Shown: positions 53,519 through 62,898 of the stretch, in pieces | Layout: the number at the start of each line of letters is the position of its first letter | Position numbering within the stretch: the stretch's first letter is position 1 | NCBI GenBank assembly: GCA_023376005.1 | Contig: CM042147.1 | Location: 120,009,787-120,073,786 of the forward strand | From: Doryteuthis pealeii | Lineage: Eukaryota > Mollusca > Cephalopoda > Myopsida > Loliginidae | Direction of reading: 5' to 3' | Length of the DNA stretch: 64,000 nt | Notes under the pieces: generated by a model | Told to the model about the DNA's origin: nothing | The model's database searches: none | The model's input: the letters and a program-made list of their open reading frames with translations, nothing else | Translations under genes and position numbers: made by a program

Positions 53519-53940
53519 GGAGTGGTTACTCACCAACCTTCGGGCCCCTCTCGAGGGGGGAATGCCGATGGGATCGACGTATTTTTTGTGCCTACACCCA
53601 TGAGCTTCGGCTTGTGGGTGGTCCCATGTTAATAGGGCCTTGTGCCTAACCCGTACAAGTGGGGTATGAGGTAAATATCCTGACCTACCCTTCGAGGCCT
53701 GTGTCCAGTGTGCCTCGGATTCTTGACCGTTTAAATAATATTAACAGCGTTGATCCCAGGCAACACCTGCCCACTTGATTTAAAGGGACATAGCTGGGTT
53801 TATTGCCCAGTGCCTGAGGCGCCCCCTTGAGGGGGAATGCCAATGGGAATTAACGCATTTTTGCACCTACTATCCATGAGTATCGGCTCGTGGGTAGTCC
53901 CTCATTAAAATGTCCTTGTGGCACATCCGTATACGTTAAT
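53519..53940 (+). repeat. Family G, 1.5 units head-to-tail
   Basis: A partial unit (CGAGGGGGGAATGCCG..., ACACCCATGAGCTTCGGCTT, CCCGTACAAGTGGGG) joins a complete one from about 53690. In the second, the terminal hairpin reads CTATCCATGAG...CTCGTGGGTAG: relative to CCACCC/GGGTGG, one C-G pair is replaced by T-A on both sides. Confidence 0.85.
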
Positions 53941-54485
53941 ACCCTGAGAGTGCGAAGATTACGGAACCATTACGCGAACCGTCTACCTCGATGTTTTAAC
54001 ACTCTGTTGCGAGTTACTCTATGTCTGGCGCAAACTGTATTTGGATGTATTAGTAGACTGAATATTGTATGATCCAGTATACAACACATGGACAATTTAT
54101 ATGTTTATGTAGGTAAGACTTTATTTTCTGTATTTTTTTTTTACGTAGACATTAAATCAATGTAAATTGTGAAGAACTCACAGACTGGATGGCTTTGATA
54201 CGATTTGGCGTAGCTTATTAAACGTAGGCGTTTAAGTGGGGGGGGGGGCGTTTGGGGGGGGGGGGTATTTAGCCGTCAAGTCTATTTTGGCGTCAGTCCA
54301 TTTGGAGACGGACGTTATGGCATTACCAACGTATTTTATTTTTAAATCTCTTTGCACAGAGAGTTTTAACGGAATAAAATTACAATCTACGTATGTTATT
54401 TTGTAAGCAAAAATGTTTTTGAGGCTCGAAATAAAACATACATGATCAAGTTTTATTTTTTAAGCAAAGAAGGAAATGTAATGTT
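53941..54485. other. Unassigned, with G runs
   Basis: Two poly-G runs at 54239-54268; otherwise nothing recognised. Confidence 0.35.
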
Positions 54486-54489
54486 TCTG

Positions 54490-54785
54490 GTAAAGAAGAA
54501 CAATTTCCTCGTAAATTCCTACCATAAAATAAACTGAGCCCTCATTTTATGTCCGTGTTTTTGCAATAAATGTTTTATTTTTCTTGCACCCGTTATTTTA
54601 CAATACTAAATATATTTTCTTGATTCTTTATTCTTTAACAAATAAAGAAAATATATTTAGTACTGTAAAATAACGGGTGCAAGAAAAATAAAACATTTAT
54701 TGCAAAAACACGGACGTAAAATGAGGGTTCAGTTTATTTTATGGTAGGAATTTACGAGGAAATTGTTCTTCTTTACCAAGTTTCT
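54490..54785. repeat. Near-perfect palindrome, ~135-bp arms
   Basis: TTGCACCCGTTATTTTACA and TGTAAAATAACGGGTGCAA, CCTCATTTTATGTCCGTG and CACGGACGTAAAATGAGG, AAGAAGAACAATTTCCTCG and CGAGGAAATTGTTCTTCTT. Loop ~20 bp at 54625-54645. The arms are nearly identical, so it is a young foldback or a local artefact. Confidence 0.92.
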
Positions 54786-54954
54786 TATGTGTTATTTTTG
54801 ATAAAATAAGTATATTTTTTTTAATTAGAATAAGTAATACATTTTCGCAAAAAGACTCTGAAATGCTGCCACCCTGTCTGCTGGAGCTGTACAATACGTT
54901 GACTATACTTCTGCAGAGGGGTAAGACATCCCCAACGGGGACAGCTGTTGACCG

Positions 54955-55115
54955 TGGGTAGCAACCCGTGATACTTAAGAACGGAATCCTGATAGCTAAG
55001 CAATCCCTAGACGGGCGGTCAGAGAGGTCCTGTTCGATCAATCGGCTGATCAAGTCAAGCCCTAGCACCTATATGATTGTCCCGACCGTATTGCTCTTAC
55101 AGCAAACCTACCATC
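54955..55115 (+). repeat. Family C 5' part
   Basis: CCTAGACGGGCGGTCAGAGA, CTAGCACCTATATGATTG, CCGTATTGCTCTTACAGC; interrupted by SINE-B at 55130. The first bases show faint 5S-like words (GATAGCTAAGCAA). Confidence 0.65.
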
Positions 55116-55129
55116 CTTTTTAGCATATA

Positions 55130-55416
55130 TATTACCAACTCCGCACGAGCAGGATGCGACACACAGTCAATTTATTAAGCGGAGTTTAACAGGTTTGCAT
55201 TTAGAGTTTTCCTTCTCCTAGACTGGTTACCTAGCCATAGTTAAAGAGTCCAGTCTACCCTGCTATTTATCCATAGCTGGAGGGAGAGTAGGATTCATAC
55301 CTTTCCCAAGGGTATTAGCGCTATGTGAAATGTGAAATGCCAACAGCTCGTCCAGGAATTGAACTCGCGTTGACGAGTCCATTTCCTACGACTCTAACCT
55401 TTAGACCACGCGCCTC
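55130..55416 (-). mobile_element. SINE-B insertion with 15-bp target duplication
   Basis: CCTTTTTAGCATATA flanks it at 55115-55129 and 55417-55431. Full family landmarks, with a small internal duplication of ATGTGAA at 55325-55337. The intact target in another family C copy is at about 23692-23710. Confidence 0.9.
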
Positions 55417-55435
55417 CCTTTTTAGCATATACGTG

Positions 55436-55631
55436 CTAGACTGGTTGCATTTCACATAACGCTAATAACGTTGGGAAATGTATGAATCCAGTTATTCTCC
55501 TTCCAGCTATGGGTAAATAGAATGACAGACTGGGCCCTTTAATGGTATGGCAACCAGTATAGAAGAAAAAATTTCTGAATTCAAACCTGTTAAACCACGC
55601 TGAAAAAACGACCTTGTGTCACATCCTGCTC

Positions 55632-55634
<3 letters not shown>
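55436..55634 (+). mobile_element. SINE-B 3' two thirds
   Basis: From TGCATTTCACATAACGCTAA to GTGTCACATCCTGCTCGTG. Its left edge GCTAGACTGGTTGCATTTC is a junction with family C at the word CTAGACTGGTT. Confidence 0.8.
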
Positions 55635-55680
<46 letters not shown>

Positions 55681-55684
55681 GGGG

Positions 55685-55924
55685 GAATGTGCTTAATTGA
55701 AGTCATACCTAATTAGAAAATTAATTAATCAAATAGTTGATAATTAATGAATTGGGCGAGCATATCTGTTCACATGTAAATGTAAATCGAGAAAAAGGCA
55801 ATATGCTCGCCTAATTCATTAATTATCAACTAATTAATTTTTAAAATTAGGTTTGACTTCAATTAAGCACATCTTCTCACAGAAAGTGTCAGCTATCGCC
55901 ATCTCAAACAGATTGTTTGTTTAC

Positions 55925-55930
<6 letters not shown>
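55685..55930. repeat. Foldback of the 377-unit body
   Basis: GTGCTTAATTGAAGTCATAC and GTTTGACTTCAATTAAGCAC terminal, GGGCGAGCATAT and ATATGCTCGCC near the axis. (TA)n on both sides (55634-55678, 55929-55967). Confidence 0.88.
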
Positions 55931-55968
<38 letters not shown>

Positions 55969-55974
55969 CAATCT

Positions 55975-56065
55975 CTCCGCACGAGTAGGATGTAACATAA
56001 GGTCAATTTCTGAAGCGGGGTTCAACAGGTTTGAATTCAGAGTTTTCCTTCTCCTAGACTGGTTA
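55975..56065 (-). mobile_element. SINE-B 3' fragment
   Basis: CGCACGAGTAGGATGTAAC to CCTTCTCCTAGACTGGTT, switching to family C at CTAGACTGGTT. Confidence 0.75.
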
Positions 56066-56370
56066 AATGTATCCTGGGTATGACGTCAAACTGCATCTAA
56101 TGGTGAAGTTCCAATTCTGAAGCTCTGAGGAACGTGAAGTGCCCCTCTATAACCATTGCCCACAGGTCCACCTTGACCCGGAGTGGTATTATCTGTTAGG
56201 GTCCCATCTATGGATTGAATAGAAAAAATGAGTTTAAAAAATGTTTTTAAAAATGAGTTTTAAAAAATTTTAATACCCAACAAGAATGAATAAAACAAAA
56301 TTTCTTCGGCATAAAATAACCCAACAAGGATTGACACGCCGTAAAATCTAACCAACCAACCAACCAACCA
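56066..56370 (+). repeat. Family C 3' part with (AACC)n end
   Basis: TATCCTGGGTATGACGTCAA, GGAGTGGTATTATCTGTTAG, GGGTCCCATCTATGGATTGA, then GGATTGACACGCCGTAAAAT and (CCAA)n. Confidence 0.75.
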
Positions 56371-56371
56371 A

Positions 56372-56545
56372 GATTAAAGAGCCCAGTCTGCCCTACTATT
56401 TTACCCATAGAATAGGTAGAATAGTTGGATAAATACCTTTCTCATGGATATCAGTGATATGTGAAATGCAAACAGTCTCGTCCAGGATTTGAACCCGTTT
56501 CACCATATCCATTTCCTACGATTATAACCATTACACCAACCAATA
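56372..56545 (-). mobile_element. SINE-B 5' part
   Basis: AAAGAGCCCAGTCTGCCCTA to ATAACCATTACACCAACC. Confidence 0.8.
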
Positions 56546-57130
56546 TTCTGAAGCAATATAACTATGTAGTTGCTGAAAATAGTCTCTTTTTATCACATTA
56601 CATTTTTTTATGCGTCATCGTAAATTGATTGGCTGCCATATGCGAAGCACTCTTTTCCACTCTGTGGCCCTCGCAACGAGTTAAGTTGATTGAAGACACT
56701 GATTATTTTTCAAGTAATTTGATTGTGTTGGCTTTGAAATAAATCGGTAGGCGTAGAAGTCCAGCTGGTTCGTAGAACCGAACGACAGACCAATGCCAAA
56801 AAAAAAAAAAGAGGGCCTCACTTCCGAGAGAGAAGAGAGAGAGAGAGAGAGACGGCAATGAATCTGGGCAGAAGAATCATCCCTGCATCTCTGCCAGTCA
56901 CGCATCTTGCACACTGAGTTTTTATTGAGTGAACGGCACCCTCCGAGTGCTTCACGCAGCTCGGTATGTACCGGATGACTTACACGAAGATTCGGGATGA
57001 AGTCAGTCCGTACGGCGACGGACAAAAGAGTGTGTAGCAAACGCAGCTGGTAGATGATAAGGAACCGCTAATGTGGCAAAAAATTAAAAGGAAAGAAATG
57101 AAATAAAATTAAAAAAAGAAGAAAAAAGGT
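56546..57130. other. Unassigned
   Basis: 56840-57060 has balanced composition and a 119-codon minus-strand frame interrupted by low complexity; no product recognised. (GA)n at 56830-56852. Confidence 0.3.
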
Positions 57131-57132
57131 AA

Positions 57133-57210
57133 TCTATACATATATATGTAAAGGACGGTTTGTGTGTATGTATGTCCGGAGGAAACTACGAAAATAAAAC
57201 ATTTATCGAC
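57133..57210 (+). mobile_element. Possible Helitron 5' fragment
   Basis: TCTATACATATATATGTAAA, GGACGGTTTGTGTGTATG, TATGTCCGGAGGAAACTACG. TC start after A; parallels 39834. Runs into (TA)n. Confidence 0.4.
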
Positions 57211-57214
57211 AAAG

Positions 57215-57250
<36 letters not shown>

Positions 57251-57304
57251 ATATTATATATATATTCTCTATCACCAGATATTGCTTTTTGAGTAAAATA
57301 ATGA

Positions 57305-57545
57305 TAGTGTCACAGTTATCTCTGGATTCCGGGTTCAATCCTGAGTGGCGGCAGTAACATAGAAAAAATAACTAACACAACTCCTACCCCAGCTATGGTT
57401 AGCGGAATGAGAACAGGATACCCCCGTTGACTGAATAAAGGGTTAGGTTCAAAGTTCTGTGATGGCTCCCGATTACGACAAGAAGGTTCCCGACTACGAC
57501 AAGAAAGTTCCCGATTCGAAAAGAAGGTTCCCGAGTCCGACAAAA
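57305..57545 (+). mobile_element. SINE-F 5' two thirds
   Basis: GTCACAGTTATCTCTGGATT, GGGTTCAATCCTGAG, CCCAGCTATGGTTAGCGGAA and four TTCCCGA modules ending GAGTCCGACAAAATAAG; the terminal part is replaced by a degenerate GAGACAAAGAAAG repeat up to about 57735. Confidence 0.85.
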
Positions 57546-57954
57546 TAAGCTGAGACAAAGAAAGATAGAAAAAAACAAACAAGCAAAGAGAACAAAATAA
57601 GCTGAGACAAAGAAAGAAAAAATGAAAAGAGCAAAATGACCAGAGACTAAGAAAGAAAGAAAGAAAGAAAGAAAACCGCCGAGAGCAACATAATCAGAGA
57701 CTAACAAAGAAAAAAAACATTCAGAACAAAATGATTACGAAGAAAAAAGAAAGAGAAATATTTTTATCATAGTGTACCAAATCTATTTTTGGTTTTAGCT
57801 GAATAATAAATTTATCAATGAAAAAAAATGTACAAACTATACTTTCACTTATTCTACAGAAGGTTGTTTTCTTTTTTGGTGCTGCGGTATTTTGCTTTGA
57901 TTATAATCAATATTAATAATTTAATATTAATTAAGTTATTTTCATTATATATAA

Positions 57955-58145
57955 GCCACCCTGGCGCAAAACCATAAAGCCAAGAGATCCAGAAAAAAGC
58001 AGTGGCAACAAAGTGCCGGCACATCAACATCTTCACATCGACAGCCTTCTCATGCGACATCTGTGGTCGAGAATGTTTTTCGAACATTGGACTTCACAGT
58101 CACAGGGGGCGCTGTAACTTCAGGGGCACAAAAACTATATTATAA
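57955..58145 (+). pseudogene. LINE C-terminal zinc-finger fragment
   Basis: One frame gives TAFSCDICGRECFSNIGLHS, HRGRCNFRGT, stop. CxxC followed by H...C matches the finger that closes many non-LTR retrotransposon proteins. Another copy is on the minus strand at 40432. Confidence 0.65.
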
Positions 58146-58282
58146 TCTTCCGAGACTGAAATGCCAAAAATCAATATAATAATTCAATAAGTATAAAGTA
58201 AAGTAAAGTATAATCAATATCATAAGTTTTGCTTTATTCATTTACTTATTTATTCATTTTTTGCGGTATTATGCTTTGATTT

Positions 58283-58515
58283 AGATCAGTCGGTAGAGTG
58301 TTCGCCTAGGAATCACAAGGTTCTTGGTTCGATACCGGCCCTCGCCAACTCAGCGTATTATTAGCACAGGGATATGTGCAGTAAAATGGGGGAACTGATG
58401 GTAGATGTGGCGCTCCAACTCAGATGCTAAAATAAATCTCCTTGGTCTAGAGCTAGTGAAAAGGGGATAGACTCCCTCACTGTCTGGCTGATACCGACTT
58501 TAGGCCGCCCCGTCG
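58283..58515 (+). mobile_element. SINE-A copy
   Basis: GATCAGTCGGTAGAGTGTTC, GTTCGATACCGGCCCTCGCC, TAGTGAAAAGGGGATAGACT, TAGGCCGCCCCGTCGACC. Head lacks the first bases. Confidence 0.88.
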
Positions 58516-58529
58516 ACCTATAATCAATA

Positions 58530-58821
58530 TAAAAAAAGCGCGTGGTTGTAATGGTTAAAGTCATGGGAAATGGACTCGTCGCCCGAGTTCAAATCCTGGA
58601 TGTGGTGATTTCATTTCACTTAGCGCTAATACTCTTGGGAAAGTATGAATCCTACTCTCCCTCCAGCTATGGAAAAATAGTAGGACAGACTGGTCTCTTT
58701 AACCTTGGTTAGGCAACCGGTCCAGGAGAAGGAAAACTCTGAATTCAAACCTGTTGAACTCCGCTTAAGAAAATGACCTTGTGTCACATCCTGCTCGTGC
58801 GGATGAGTTGGTAAATATATA
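58530..58821 (+). mobile_element. SINE-B copy with 11-bp target duplication
   Basis: TATAATCAATA at 58519-58529 and 58822-58832. Full length; only the central GGGTAAATAG is altered. Inserted directly behind SINE-A. The TATAATCAATAT word recurs at 57902, 58201 and 58856, so the duplication could partly reflect the local repeat. Confidence 0.8.
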
Positions 58822-59094
58822 TATAATCAATAAAATGATTTAGTAAATAAAGTTATAATCAATATAATAATTTAATAATAGATATTATTAATAATATTTA
58901 CTTATTAAATTTACTGGTTGTTAAACGATTAATCAAAACAAATATAAATATAAACAAACTTTGCATCAGTTCAGTTATTGCCTATTTCTTAAAACATTTA
59001 TTGATAAATCAATTAAGATAAAAAATAAACACAAGTTTAATCTTTTCATATGCGTTCTTATTTAATTTCTCTAGTTTTTTTTTCGGACCTTTAG
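58822..59094. other. Unassigned AT-rich
   Basis: Repeating TATAATCAATATAAT words; nothing else recognised. Confidence 0.35.
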
Positions 59095-59315
59095 ACACCC
59101 GTTTTTTGATCTCGATTAAGAAAGGACATATTTTTCATTTACACCGTCAATATCTAGTTGTTTGTTAAGGGTTACGGTTAGGGGTTAGGGTTAGGGGTTA
59201 GTTTTATAAGTTTTTAAAATAAAAAAATCGTCTGTTAAAACAGTCGGATATTGACGGTGTAAATGAAAAACATGTCCTTTCTTAATCGAGATCAAAAATG
59301 GGTGCCTAAGGTCAT
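59095..59315. repeat. Family H foldback with telomere-like core
   Basis: Terminal arms TTTTTGATCTCGATTAAG and CTTAATCGAGATCAAAAA, then CATTTACACCGTCAATAT and ATATTGACGGTGTAAATG. Between them TTAGGGGTTAGGGTTAGGGG (59178-59197). TTAGGG is the usual metazoan telomere unit, but this short run inside a mobile-looking element need not be telomeric. Confidence 0.85.
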
Positions 59316-59329
59316 ATGTTCCTTTAAAA

Positions 59330-59433
59330 ATAATAATAACATTTTTTCTAAAAACATAATCTATTTTGCGGACCTTCTTTTTTATAAAATATTTAATTTT
59401 CTCCCGTTGGAAGCAGAACAACAATTTATATAT

Positions 59434-59466
<33 letters not shown>
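59330..59466. repeat. GTCCGCAAAATG half-copy and (TA)n
   Basis: CATAATCTATTTTGCGGACC, AATTTTCTCCCGTTGGAAGC, then (TA)n. Confidence 0.75.
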
Positions 59467-59467
<1 letters not shown>

Positions 59468-59525
59468 GTATTTGATTATTTGCTTTTGAAGCATTGTTAA
59501 GTAAAGTATATTATTATTTATATTT

Positions 59526-59632
59526 CTGAAGGCAATTACAATGCGCATATCGTATAAAATTCGATAGTTTGCTTGTCATGATATTTTCAATAATTATCGA
59601 ATTTTATACGATATACGCATTGTAATTGCCTT

Positions 59633-59636
<4 letters not shown>
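59526..59636. repeat. Foldback element
   Basis: TGAAGGCAATTACAATGCGC / GCATTGTAATTGCCTTCA and TATCGTATAAAATTCGATA are mirrored; (TA)n follows directly. Confidence 0.9.
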
Positions 59637-59670
<34 letters not shown>

Positions 59671-59824
59671 GTTTTTTTTAAGTTGTTGGCGTTATTACGA
59701 ACCATGTTATGGAGTATTGGATTCACTTATTTTTTTATCATTATTTTTTATCATGAATTTTCGGGTTCGTTAGATACCCTTTATCAAATGACTGTTGTTC
59801 CTGTTCAACGGATCTTTTATATCT

Positions 59825-59825
<1 letters not shown>

Positions 59826-59896
<71 letters not shown>
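59826..59896. repeat. (TA)n(GA)n microsatellite
   Basis: Directly abuts the distal ribozyme at 59897. Confidence 0.95.
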
Positions 59897-59942
59897 AACT
59901 ACAGACACGTGTTTCGAGGTATCACCTCTCATCAGTGCAGTT
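59897..59942 (-). ncRNA. Type I hammerhead ribozyme, canonical
   Basis: Minus strand: AACTGCA / CTGATGA / GAGGT-GAT-ACCTC / GAAA / CACGTGTC / TGTAGTT. Stem I has seven pairs (one G-U). The core is exact. Stem II has five Watson-Crick pairs. Stem III is very short (A-U and C-G; ACACGTGT is self-complementary, as in ribozymes that act as dimers). The cleavage triplet is GUC, so cleavage falls between 59904 and 59903. Confidence 0.85.
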
Positions 59943-59956
59943 ATACCATTTTTAGC

Positions 59957-60036
59957 AGCTGCCTCTGGCCGGGTTCGAGACCCGAACGAACTTACGCTCG
60001 CCGAACCTTCTTACCCATACGGCCACAATCAGCTGC
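59957..60036 (-). other. tRNA-like segment within the 313-bp unit
   Basis: Minus strand: GTGGCCGTATGGGTAAGAAG (box-A-like) and GGGTCTCGAACCCGGCCA (box-B-like with a TpsiC-type stem). It could supply an internal RNA polymerase III promoter, though that is unusual upstream of a hammerhead. Confidence 0.55.
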
Positions 60037-60209
60037 CAAGTATAGCAGGCTATTTAATCGCTACATTTCTAAGCGGAAATGAATTCACTAAGAGTTCTCA
60101 AACTTTGTAAACAAAGTGAGATTTAGCTTAATGCTGAATACGGTGAATTTGCAATTAAATTCCTCCTAAATAGAGTGCTCAACTGAAATTAGGAGCGTAT
60201 AATAGAGTA

Positions 60210-60255
60210 AACTACAGACACGTGTTTCGAGGTATCACATCTCATCAGTGCAGTT
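60210..60255 (-). ncRNA. Hammerhead ribozyme, near-canonical
   Basis: Identical to 59897-59942 in core, stem I, stem III and GUC site. Stem II is GATGT-GAT-ACCTC, so one pair is lost compared with GAGGT. Activity may be reduced rather than lost. Confidence 0.78.
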
Positions 60256-60342
60256 ATACATTTTTATTGATAATATGGTATGGTATATTCATAAGTAAAG
60301 AGTACTCACTATCTTGGATAGAGTATGTATATCTAAGTTAGG

Positions 60343-60502
60343 GTAGAGTGGACATGAAGGCAATGACGCTTGGTTACTGCCTGACAGTTTGTTGCCAATG
60401 CGATTTTTAAACCAAAACAAGACTTGGTTTGAAAATCGCATAGGCGAGAAACAGCCAGTCGGTAACCGAGCGCCGTTGACTTCATGACCACGCTAAATAC
60501 GC
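60343..60502. repeat. Family E foldback, most complete copy
   Basis: Arms of ~75 bp: GTGGACATGAAGGCAATGACG mirrored by CGTTGACTTCATGACCAC, and GCGATTTTTAAACC by GGTTTGAAAATCGC. Confidence 0.85.
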
Positions 60503-60657
60503 ATGTACATATGTACTACTCTAAAGTACCGAGAATTCAGCAATTAAAAAAAACACTTACAATTACACCTAGTTTCCATGATTTCCATCGAAGTCGTCCT
60601 TTGTCTACTATTTATACACTAGTTCTCCGTGGATAGCGATGAAATTATGACGTTAGG

Positions 60658-60908
60658 GCCGGGTTAGCTCAGTCGGTAGAGCGTTCGGCTAGAAGCCACA
60701 AGGTTCATAGTTCGATACCGGCCCTCGCCAACTCAGCGTATGAGTAGCACAGGAATCTGTGCGGTAAAGTGAGGAGCTGATGGTAGGTGTGGCTCTCTAC
60801 CTCAGATGCTACAATCTCCTTCGTCTAGCGAAAGTGAAAAGTGGATAGACTCCCTCGCTGATTGGCTGATACCGATTTAGGCCACCCCGACGACTTTACT
60901 TTTACTTA
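60658..60908 (+). mobile_element. SINE-A copy, complete head
   Basis: GGGCCGGGTTAGCTCAGTCG, GTAGAGCGTTCGGC and GTTCGATACCGG form a tRNA-Lys-like head with exact box A (TAGCTCAGTCGG). Body complete to GACGACTTTACTTTTACTT. Used as the reference copy. Confidence 0.95.
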
Positions 60909-61310
60909 CATTCGGTTTGCGCGCGCTATTCAAATGAGCCGAATTATTGAGTACCATGTTGTACTTGTCGAACTACCCTTTGCAATTACACACAATGCTT
61001 GTAAAATATCCAAAACAACACTGTTATCTCTGTGAATCATTTCATCAACTCGTAGACATTCTAAATATCGTAATAGAAAGAAAGAAAGGACGCAGCTGCC
61101 TTGAGGTTTGAAGTCGTCCAAGCGGATATCAAGAGATTTTCATCGCAAATCAATAGCCGACGGTATTTCATACGTTTAATATAGCGGATAATTGAGACGG
61201 CACTTCAGTCTGTAAGCTGGATATACCTGGAGATATGTGTAGGAATGACATTAAAATAAGACTCATAAGAAAGATTTGGAATTGTAACGAAATGAGATAG
61301 GATCTTGACA
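60909..61310. other. Unassigned
   Basis: No shared repeat; the 63-codon minus-strand frame has no recognised domain. Confidence 0.3.
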
Positions 61311-61480
61311 TACCGTGCTGCAGTGGTTAGAAATCTGGTCTCACAAGTTCGATCCTCACTAAATATCCTATACTGGGATTTTTTTTGGTGGTATGTGTGG
61401 GGAGGGGGTAGGATAGACTGTTAAATATATCACTTATGTTATAATGCTTATTGCTAAGCGTCGAAACATTTATTTCGTAG
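61310..61480 (+). mobile_element. tRNA-like head followed by decayed ribozyme core
   Basis: GTGCTGCAGTGGTTAGAAAT and AAGTTCGATCCTCAC are tRNA-like boxes. About 80 bp on, TGCTTATTGCTAAGCG and TCGAAACATTTATTTCG resemble stem II, GAAA and stem III of a hammerhead whose CUGANGA is lost. Same order as at 4782-4902 and in the 59.9-60.3 kb unit. Confidence 0.4.
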
Positions 61481-61511
61481 CAAATTAAATTTTACTTATA
61501 CAAGGACAGTT

Positions 61512-61515
<4 letters not shown>

Positions 61516-61563
<48 letters not shown>

Positions 61564-61578
61564 TGTGTGTGTGTGTGT
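61516..61578. repeat. (TA)n(TG)n microsatellite
   Basis: Dinucleotide runs. Confidence 0.95.
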
Positions 61579-61831
61579 GAGTATATATATATGCATTTAC
61601 TCGCCTGTTGTTTACAAACTTGAGTTCTCTGGCAATTGTAAAAACATGCATCCTCTAAGTATGCATCAATTAATTGTTCGCCTCTGACTGACAGTCACTG
61701 ATGGCCGTGATGGTAAGGAGCTTAACAGACGAAAATCCTGTCGGCTCCCGGTTTATATATTGTGAAGTAACTGTGAAAAAGTCGAGCTGCACTGGTGAGA
61801 CGTAAACGTCATAACACGTGTCTGTGGATGA

Positions 61832-61835
<4 letters not shown>

Positions 61836-61902
<67 letters not shown>

Positions 61903-62040
61903 ATATATAAATATATATATATATATATATGGAAAAAAAAGGAAATGAACAGACACACAGATATAAGCACGCACACACACACACTTACACACACGCTTAC
62001 ACATAGATAAACAAGCACCCCCGCTCACACACACACACAC
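61836..62040. repeat. (TA)n(TG)n(TA)n and CA-rich cluster
   Basis: TA/TG/TA series to 61932, then ACAC-rich sequence with GCAC and TTAC interruptions to 62040. Confidence 0.9.
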
Positions 62041-62104
62041 AGAATTTGGAAGACATCAGACAGAACAAATGAACAGTCACTAGCAACAACTTCAGTTCTA
62101 GTAA

Positions 62105-62245
62105 TCTTCTGTAGAAGGGAATTTTATCCCGAAATATTAAGAATTGAGAATAAATAACAGGTTAACAAACAACACCACAGTTACCTTCTTTTTTCTTTAC
62201 ACTTGCATTGTGATAGACTTCAAAACCAACCAACAAACCAATATA
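62105..62245 (+). repeat. Half-copy of the 47415 foldback with ribozyme-like core
   Basis: CTGTAGA / A / GGGA...TCCC / GAAA at 62109-62136 is a hammerhead-like core with A6 changed to U. Then TTACACTTGCATTGTGATAG and CCAACCAACAAACCAATATA match the 47.5-kb foldback end. Confidence 0.5.
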
Positions 62246-62388
62246 TGAAATGGTTTTATCTTTTCATTTTAAAATATTTTTCTGATAAAGCATTTAACAC
62301 CTGCTATTAATCGCCTTGAAGATGGTTTAACAAAAAAAAACTTATGTTGGCATATTATCATATATAAAAAAATACATCCTCTAAATAC

Positions 62389-62392
<4 letters not shown>

Positions 62393-62450
<58 letters not shown>
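62393..62450. repeat. (CA)n(TA)n microsatellite
   Basis: Dinucleotide runs. Confidence 0.95.
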
Positions 62451-62451
<1 letters not shown>

Positions 62452-62552
62452 TCATTGATGGGTACTACTATGTAAACATAGCGTAAGTAGTTAATCCTAT
62501 AGGGCTCAATATATTGTAAATATAGAGCATTAATAGTTGTAGAAAAAGTTAC

Positions 62553-62602
62553 ATCCCGACCGCGGTTTCGGTGTTACTATTACACCTTCATCAGGGGGAC
62601 TG
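62553..62602 (-). ncRNA. Hammerhead-ribozyme-like motif
   Basis: Minus strand: CAGTCCCC / CTGATGA / extra A / GGTGT...ACACC / GAAA / CCGCGG stem III (A-U plus two C-G) / GUC site / GGGAT. Stem I has three G-C pairs then a bulge. Exact core and GUC; only the extra A at the base of stem II is non-canonical. Confidence 0.6.
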
Positions 62603-62809
62603 AGTGGATATTTCCGGTTACTGAACTCTATATAGCTTGATTGATTTAGAAAATTACTTCAATTACACCAGAAAATTTAATCTTAATGGGCCTTCAGGGA
62701 TGCTACTTTGTAATTGGGATTGACCTCCACCTATTTTGACATTCATGGGTCATTCATGATTTTATATAAGGGTTTTATAAACCAACAAACCAATATATAT
62801 ATATAAATA

Positions 62810-62812
<3 letters not shown>

Positions 62813-62896
<84 letters not shown>
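62813..62896. repeat. (TA)n(TG)n microsatellite
   Basis: Dinucleotide runs. Confidence 0.95.

Positions 62897-62898
<2 letters not shown>

Larger units (their letters stand above)
59897..60266 (-). mobile_element. Retrozyme-like element bounded by two hammerhead motifs
   Basis: Two direct copies of the hammerhead block (59897-59942 and 60210-60255) lie exactly 313 bp apart on the minus strand. Transcription of this strand and cleavage at both sites would release a 313-nt RNA (60216 to 59904). The unit includes a tRNA-like segment just before the second ribozyme. Similarity past the outer ribozyme stops near 60266. No ORF. Animal retrozymes are known as small non-coding elements with tandem hammerheads; the assignment here rests on architecture. 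Confidence 0.75.

Noticed and set aside
59160..59205. Chromosome end or interstitial telomere
   Set aside because: Only a few degenerate TTAGGG units, enclosed by inverted arms of a foldback element that recurs at 13.8-14.2 kb.
60658..60730. Functional tRNA-Lys gene
   Set aside because: Box A and B are good but the acceptor stem does not close and the SINE-A body follows directly.
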